Shown here one piece after another: positions 7,808 to 11,567 of a stretch of 11,567 nt of DNA. The position numbers were made by a program, and so were the translations under genes. Position 1 is the first letter of the stretch. Each line of letters starts with the position of its first letter. The notes under the pieces are model-generated. The model did no database searches. It worked only from the letters and a program-made list of their open reading frames with translations, and was not told where the DNA came from. Source of the stretch: Bacteroidales bacterium (GTDB lineage Bacteria > Bacteroidota > Bacteroidia > Bacteroidales > Bacteroidaceae); NCBI GenBank assembly GCA_030523385.1, contig JAUNIV010000045.1, forward strand, positions 1 to 11,567, read 5' to 3'.

Positions 7808-9475
7808 CTACTCCTTGATGTCCTGATACAAGAACCGCTTGATGCTCTTCTTGGCTGTTTTCTCAAATTCTTCGGGATAGAGCTTGAATCGGGTAATCTG
7901 GGAGTAGGCAGGCAATTGCCGGTTCAGCTCGACGCGGTTTTCCTCCATGGCCTTTTCAATGTCTGCCATGTTCATTCCGTGTGCAAAGGCATCGTCCGAA
8001 TCCGGATAAATCAGAGCCACCAACTTGTCTTGCTGCAACACAATCAGCGACTCCGACACGTAGGGCATGTTGTTCAGTTTAGCCTCTATCTCCTCCGGAT
8101 AGATGTTCTGACCCGAAGCGGTGAGCAGCAAGTTCTTGCAACGCCCTTTGATGAAGATGTTGCCCTCTGCGTCTATGGTGGCCATGTCGCCCGTGTGCAA
8201 CCATCCTTCCTCGTCTATCACCTGGCGGGTGGCCTCTTCGTTCTTGTAATAACCCAACATGAGGTTGGTGCCCCGGCATATCAGCTCGCCTGCCACTTCG
8301 GAAGGATAGTGCGAAAGCACCTTGGCCTCCATGCGTGCCGCCACCTTTCCACACGAAGCGGCCTTCAGTTCCGTCCAATGGCTATGGCAGATAATGGGAC
8401 CACATTCCGTCATGCCGTAGGCTATGGTATAAGGGAAATCAATCATCCGCAGGAAGTTCTCCACTTCGGCATTGAAGGGCGCTCCGCCTATGATGATTTC
8501 TATGAAATTGCCTCCGAACACCTCCATGGCATACTGGCGGATAAGTTCTTTAATCTTGTCGCTGATGATGGGCACGTGCAGCAGGAGCTTGCCCAACTTG
8601 TTGTCCACCTTCGGAAGAATGTCCTTCTTGAATATTTTCTCTACGATGAGGGGCACGCAGGCTATGCAGCGCGGACGTATCTCGGCGAAAGACTCGGCGA
8701 TGATTTTAGGAGACGGCATGCGGGTGAGGAACCACAGGTGTGCTCCTGCCGTGAATCCGTACAGGAAATCGACCGTCATGCCGAACACATGTCCCAATGG
8801 CAACATAGACACGATGCGGTCTCCGGCCTTCAGCCCAATCTTCTCCTTAAAGAACAGCACGTTGGACAGGATGCTGCGATAAGGAAGCATCACGCCTTTG
8901 GAATAACCCGTGGTGCCCGACGTATAGTTGATGATGGCAAGGTCTTCGGGTTGTTCCGTCTGGTAGCTCACATCGTCGGGGCGGAAGCGGCAGGGATATT
9001 TCCGCCCGAATATCTCGTTGAGGTGTTCCCGTGCATACGTCAGTTTGTCAGATCGCGAGACCGCCACGGCGAAGTCCCTCAGTTCGATGACCCCTTCCAG
9101 TCCGGGCATGGCAGCTTCGTTCAGGTTCTCCCACATTTGGTCGCCTGCAAACAGCAGACGGGATTCGGAATGATTGACGATGTTGTGCACCTGGTCTGCC
9201 TTGAATTCATGCAGAATAGGCACGGCCACAGCCCCATAGGTGATTGCGGCAAGGAATGTAACCGTCCAGTGGGCGCTGTTTCGTCCACAGATGGCTATTT
9301 TGTCCCCTCTTTCTATGCCGGCATTTTCCAGCAGGATGTGTATTTTCTCTATTTTGCGGGCTACATCTCTATATTGCAACGTGGCTCCCTTATAGTCTGT
9401 CAGGGCATTCAAATACCAATTTGTCTTTATGCTTTGCTCTATGAGAGCGATAAAACTCTGTTCTGTTTCCGTCAT
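7808..9475 (-). CDS. AMP-forming acyl-CoA synthetase (long-chain fatty acid-CoA ligase type)
   Basis: This 555-residue enzyme belongs to the adenylate-forming family that activates a carboxylic acid with ATP and then passes it to CoA. The core motifs are intact: YTSGTTGYSKG (residues 184-194, K193) binds phosphate, YGMTECGP (E357) and GWLHTGDMATID (D430) contact the nucleotide, and KGRCKNLLLTASGQNIYPEEIE forms the hinge to the small C-terminal domain. The C-terminal lysine of the family is probably K543 in AKKSIKRF. Its length and the KKSIKRF ending fit the long-chain fatty-acid ligases of Bacteroidales, but the acyl chain cannot be read from sequence alone. No signal peptide is visible. A likely promoter with an exact TAnnTTTG box lies about 30 bp upstream of the ATG. 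The gene heads a likely three-gene operon with addA and addB, an unusual partnership without an obvious metabolic reason. Confidence 0.9.
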   Translation of the reverse strand: MTETEQSFIALIEQSIKTNWYLNALTDYKGATLQYRDVARKIEKIHILLENAGIERGDKIAICGRNSAHWTVTFLAAITYGAVAVPILHEFKADQVHNIVNHSESRLLFAGDQMWENLNEAAMPGLEGVIELRDFAVAVSRSDKLTYAREHLNEIFGRKYPCRFRPDDVSYQTEQPEDLAIINYTSGTTGYSKGVMLPYRSILSNVLFFKEKIGLKAGDRIVSMLPLGHVFGMTVDFLYGFTAGAHLWFLTRMPSPKIIAESFAEIRPRCIACVPLIVEKIFKKDILPKVDNKLGKLLLHVPIISDKIKELIRQYAMEVFGGNFIEIIIGGAPFNAEVENFLRMIDFPYTIAYGMTECGPIICHSHWTELKAASCGKVAARMEAKVLSHYPSEVAGELICRGTNLMLGYYKNEEATRQVIDEEGWLHTGDMATIDAEGNIFIKGRCKNLLLTASGQNIYPEEIEAKLNNMPYVSESLIVLQQDKLVALIYPDSDDAFAHGMNMADIEKAMEENRVELNRQLPAYSQITRFKLYPEEFEKTAKKSIKRFLYQDIKE

Positions 9476-9506
9476 AACTTTGGCACATTTATAGGCTGAG
9501 TATGTA

Positions 9507-9514
9507 CAAAAGTA
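9507..9514 (-). promoter_or_regulatory. -7 box of the promoter for the acyl-CoA synthetase/addAB operon
   Basis: On the minus strand the sequence reads TACTTTTG, an exact match to the Bacteroidota -7 consensus TAnnTTTG. Transcription would begin near 9500, giving a leader of about 25 nt before the ATG at 9475. A good -33 TTTG is not evident; that area is occupied by a short direct repeat of ATAAGGG. The position fits well; the assignment is inferred from consensus only. Confidence 0.6.
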
Positions 9515-9524
9515 GTAAAACGGT

Positions 9525-9545
9525 ATAAGGGCATAAGGGAATGCC
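9525..9545. repeat. Direct repeat with overlapping inverted repeat upstream of the -7 box
   Basis: ATAAGGG occurs at 9525-9531 and again at 9533-9539, an 8-bp period. Overlapping it, GGCAT (9530-9534) and ATGCC (9541-9545) form a 5-bp stem around AAGGGA. Both lie 11-31 nt upstream of the minus-strand -7 box, where the -33 element and a regulator would sit. This could be an operator for the acyl-CoA synthetase operon, but repeats this short can arise by chance. Confidence 0.3.
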
Positions 9546-9645
9546 GTGGCTTTTTACATTAATTTAACGAGAAGCATGTTTGTGATGGTTGTTGTTATGG
9601 GATAATTGATTACCTTCGTCACTGTCAATCAAATGATAGTTCATC

Positions 9646-9717
9646 ATGGAAGAAAAGAAATCCTGTACTATCAATATTACTACATTGTGCCTTAACATTC
9701 TGCTTTTTTTATGTTGA
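9646..9717 (+). CDS. Possible 23-residue hydrophobic peptide
   Basis: ATG at 9646 opens a frame reading MEEKKSCTINITTLCLNILL and ending FLC before TGA. It has a charged head (EEKK) followed by a mostly hydrophobic stretch, the general form of a small membrane peptide or the start of an exported protein. There is no clear ribosome binding site, and only a one-mismatch -7 box lies upstream (9575-9582). It could equally be a chance ORF or the remnant of a gene's signal peptide. No family is recognised. Confidence 0.2.
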   Translation: MEEKKSCTINITTLCLNILLFLC

Positions 9718-9742
9718 ATGGCATTTTCTCAAATAAAAATAG

Positions 9743-9750
9743 TATTTTTG
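9743..9750 (+). promoter_or_regulatory. -7 box of the promoter for the ATPase gene
   Basis: TATTTTTG is an exact match to TAnnTTTG, 42 bp before the ATG at 9793. This predicts a transcription start near 9757 and a leader of about 36 nt. The upstream -33 element is weak: a TTG at 9714-9716 is rather far, and only a T run lies nearer. The gene therefore appears to have its own promoter, separate from the divergent operon. Confidence 0.6.
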
Positions 9751-9792
9751 CGGGGTAAAATGTGATACCAATATCAAAAATAGCACTCTAAT

Positions 9793-11052
9793 ATGATATT
9801 TGAACGTAAGAAATACTTGAATGAGCTTATCGCAGGACGTGGGAACGGACTTGTAAAGATTATAACAGGTGTCAGAAGATGCGGAAAGTCTTTTCTACTA
9901 TTCAACATCTGGCACAACTGGCTGCTGGAGCATGGAGTGACTGATAGCCACATCATCGAGATTCAACTTGATGACTTCCGAAACCGGCGGCTGAGGAAAC
10001 CAGATACTTTGCTCGACTATATCGACTCAAAGGTAACTCCTGACGGCAATTCTTATTATATTATCTTGGACGAGGTGCAACTGGTAGAAGAGTTTGTTGA
10101 GGTTATCCTTAGTTTGACGCACATGAGGGATGTGGATGTGTATGTATCAGGCTCAAACTCCCGCTTTTTGTCAAGCGATGTAGTGACGGAGTTTCGTGGC
10201 AGAGGTGACGAGATACGTATTTGGCCTCTTACCTTTGATGAATATTTCAAAGGTATAGGTGGTGACATACGCAAGGCGTGGCTGGATTATTACACATTTG
10301 GAGGACTACCACAAGTTGCTTTGCTGGAAACTGAGACAAAGAAGACCGACTATTTGCGTGGATTGTATGAAACGACCTACCTGAGAGATGTAATGGAGCG
10401 CAACCATCTACGCAATCCCGAAGGAATGAGGGAACTTGTTCGTGTGCTCGCTTCCGGCATAGGTTCTTCCACCAACCCGACCAGAATAGCCAACACCTTC
10501 CAGTCATCACAAGGAGTCGCCATTAAAAGAGATACTGTAAAGCAATACATTGATTATCTGAAAGATTCTTTTCTCATAGAGGAAGCCTTGCGTTATGACG
10601 TAAAGGGCAGAAAATACATTGGCACAGAGACCAAATATTACTTTGCCGATATAGGTATTCGTGCTGCCATTCTCAACTTCCGCCAACAGGAAGAGACTCA
10701 CATCATGGAGAATATCATTTACAATGAACTCCGCAGCCGTGGATATAACGTGGATGTGGGTTTGGTTGAGATGGGTGGCAAGGATGAAAACGGTAAGTTC
10801 GTCAGGAGGCAATTGGAAGTGGATTTTGTGGTAAATCGTCCACCATACAGAGTTTACATCCAGTCGGCCTTCCATATGCCGACACCGGAAAAAGAATTGC
10901 AAGAACGTCGTCCTTTACTGTCTATCAACGACCATTTCCGAAAGATCGTCATTGTAGGTGATGATATCCACCGCAAAGAAGACGAGCTTGGAGTCTTGAC
11001 AATTGGACTATTAGATTTTCTTACAGACAAAAACCTGTTGGAACAAGGGTAA
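9793..11052 (+). CDS. AAA-type ATPase with DUF4143-like C-terminal region
   Basis: This 419-residue protein has a P-loop near its N-terminus, GVRRCGKS (residues 26-33), a Walker B YYIILDEVQ (D93, E94) and the sensor segment YVSGSNS (117-123), followed by EFRGRGDEIRIWPLTFDEYF. LRDVMERNHLRNPEGM and the rest are typical of the large AAA plus DUF4143 family that is abundant in Bacteroidales and whose function is not established. The C-terminus contains LEVDFVVN (E342, D344) and YIQSAF (Q357), which resembles a PD-(D/E)XK nuclease fold with the lysine position altered, so I would not call it an active nuclease. No transmembrane segment is seen. It has no Shine-Dalgarno site, only A+T-rich leader, as is normal in this group. 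A short ORF begins 2 nt after its stop. Codon use is more A+T-rich than in the addAB operon, in keeping with an accessory gene. Confidence 0.85.
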   Translation: MIFERKKYLNELIAGRGNGLVKIITGVRRCGKSFLLFNIWHNWLLEHGVTDSHIIEIQLDDFRNRRLRKPDTLLDYIDSKVTPDGNSYYIILDEVQLVEEFVEVILSLTHMRDVDVYVSGSNSRFLSSDVVTEFRGRGDEIRIWPLTFDEYFKGIGGDIRKAWLDYYTFGGLPQVALLETETKKTDYLRGLYETTYLRDVMERNHLRNPEGMRELVRVLASGIGSSTNPTRIANTFQSSQGVAIKRDTVKQYIDYLKDSFLIEEALRYDVKGRKYIGTETKYYFADIGIRAAILNFRQQEETHIMENIIYNELRSRGYNVDVGLVEMGGKDENGKFVRRQLEVDFVVNRPPYRVYIQSAFHMPTPEKELQERRPLLSINDHFRKIVIVGDDIHRKEDELGVLTIGLLDFLTDKNLLEQG

Positions 11053-11054
11053 TA

Positions 11055-11159
11055 ATGGAAAACAAATCAAGACATATTATTGCAATAAATATGAATAAAG
11101 AAACATTAGAATTTGTCACTTTCAGTGTGGAATTAGAAATTATAACGTACACTCATTAA
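11055..11159 (+). pseudogene. 34-residue ORF, possibly a truncated DUF3791-like protein
   Basis: The ATG at 11055 lies 2 nt after the ATPase stop, so the ORF could be translated by coupling. An internal ATG at 11091 gives MNKETLEFVTFSVELEIITY followed by TH and a stop. The opening MNKETLEFVTF resembles the N-terminus of DUF3791 proteins, small Bacteroidales and Firmicutes proteins often found beside DUF3990 genes, but the full family is roughly twice as long or more and the remainder is missing. No continuation was evident in other frames before 11234. I read it as a fragment, or a chance resemblance; the family link is from memory of the motif and is uncertain. Confidence 0.25.
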
Positions 11160-11234
11160 TACATTCGCCCCTCTCATTGGGAATGACATGTAAGAAGAAG
11201 TAAGTTCGCTATAATATTTATCTAGTATAAATGC

Positions 11235-11567
11235 TTAGTTACTTATATAATCATGAGCAGATATAATGAAGTTCTTCACAAAAATGTCTTTTACTATTTG
11301 AAGTAATTTTTCTTTTTCGAATTTCTTTAATGCACCCGGATATTTTAATGTCTTCAAAAAATCCACAAATGAAAGAGCTAAAAATTTGAGACATTCTTCT
11401 TTATTCGTTAATTTGAAATAAGTTTCGAAATCTACAATAAAATCCGCCAAGAGACATTTATACATTCTTACCTCCGGAGTTACAGAGCCTCTAATTCTCA
11501 AAGTTTTATCCTCATAATATTTAGGACGCTGTACTTGATAGAACGTACTGAACTGTGGAGACAAGCA
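11235..11567 (-). CDS. Hypothetical protein, C-terminal 110 residues (5' end outside window)
   Basis: The minus-strand frame is open to the window edge (CLSPQFSTFY...), so the start is outside; the TTG at 11564 is not persuasive as a start. I do not recognise the family. The visible part has KTLRIRGSVTPEVRMYKCLL followed by alternating aromatic and charged residues (ADFIVDFETYFKLTNKEECL), looks soluble and mainly alpha-helical, and ends with a Lys-rich segment and AHDYISN. There is no signal peptide or membrane span in the visible part. Its DNA is much poorer in G+C than the addAB genes (for example 16 of 60 bases at 11281-11340 against 31 of 60 at 5041-5100), which suggests a different origin. 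It converges on the ATPase unit with no clear terminator between. Confidence 0.6.
   Translation of the reverse strand, partial: CLSPQFSTFYQVQRPKYYEDKTLRIRGSVTPEVRMYKCLLADFIVDFETYFKLTNKEECLKFLALSFVDFLKTLKYPGALKKFEKEKLLQIVKDIFVKNFIISAHDYISN

Larger units (their letters stand above)
9476..9792. other. Divergent intergenic region
   Basis: This stretch separates the acyl-CoA synthetase (-) from the ATPase (+). It holds one TAnnTTTG box for each direction, the short repeats near 9525-9545, and a 23-codon ORF at 9646-9717. A near-match to the -7 box on the plus strand, CATGTTTG at 9575-9582 (one mismatch), could serve that small ORF. A weak inverted repeat TTGATT/AATCAA lies at 9606-9632. I see no tRNA, riboswitch or insertion sequence end. 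Confidence 0.7.

Noticed and set aside
7780..7866. 29-residue N-terminal extension of AddA
   Set aside because: It overlaps the end of the acyl-CoA synthetase gene and is a basic peptide unlike the family; the Met directly before the P-loop fits better.
7682..9499. Plus-strand open frame of 605 codons antisense to the acyl-CoA synthetase and the start of addA
   Set aside because: It covers a gene with all family motifs on the other strand, and its translation is rich in His, Arg, Gln and Val without recognisable domains. Codon bias of the real gene keeps this antisense frame open.
9606..9632. TTGATT/AATCAA inverted repeat considered as an operator
   Set aside because: Only six base pairs with a 15-nt loop in A+T-rich DNA, and not placed near either -7 box; likely chance.
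11162..11185. CATTC/GAATG hairpin considered as a terminator between the ATPase unit and the convergent gene
   Set aside because: The stem is short, with a bulge, and no T tract follows on either strand.
1..11567. CRISPR array, tRNA, rRNA, insertion sequence or phage genes
   Set aside because: No regularly spaced repeats, tRNA-like cloverleaf, transposase, integrase or structural phage protein was seen on either strand.

Overview
The window looks like chromosomal DNA from the order Bacteroidales (Bacteroides or Phocaeicola type). The grounds are the protein families present, the absence of strong Shine-Dalgarno sites in favour of A-rich leaders, and two exact TAnnTTTG -7 boxes of the Bacteroidota promoter type. 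The genus is an inference; no rRNA or other marker is present.

Layout. Positions 2-1525 (+) hold the 3' part of a carboxyltransferase gene (oxaloacetate decarboxylase alpha / pyruvate carboxylase subunit B family) and, 18 bp later, a small TSCPD-domain protein. A bidirectional terminator hairpin follows at 1531-1567. A short spacer carries a second hairpin and a six-codon ORF that may be the remnant of a lost gene. Positions 9475-1706 (-) hold three tightly packed genes read right to left: an AMP-forming acyl-CoA synthetase, an AddA/RecB-type helicase-nuclease, and an AddB-type nuclease with iron-sulfur cysteines. The gaps are 28 bp and then a 1-nt TGATG overlap, so they are probably one operon. 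The last two proteins should form the AddAB machine that processes double-strand DNA ends for recombination. The fatty-acid ligase at the head of the operon has no obvious functional link to them.

A 317-bp divergent intergenic region (9476-9792) carries one promoter for each side, a short direct repeat and a small hydrophobic ORF. Positions 9793-11052 (+) encode an AAA-type ATPase with a DUF4143-like C-terminal region. It is followed 2 nt later by a 34-codon ORF that may be a truncated DUF3791-like protein. The window ends in very A+T-rich DNA with the 3' part of an unrecognised minus-strand gene.

Most of the window is core metabolism and DNA repair. The part right of about 9,480 is poorer in G+C and more accessory in character. 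I found no convincing novel system. The most interesting points are the carboxyltransferase whose biotinyl-like domain lacks the usual lysine, and the small ORFs around the ATPase.
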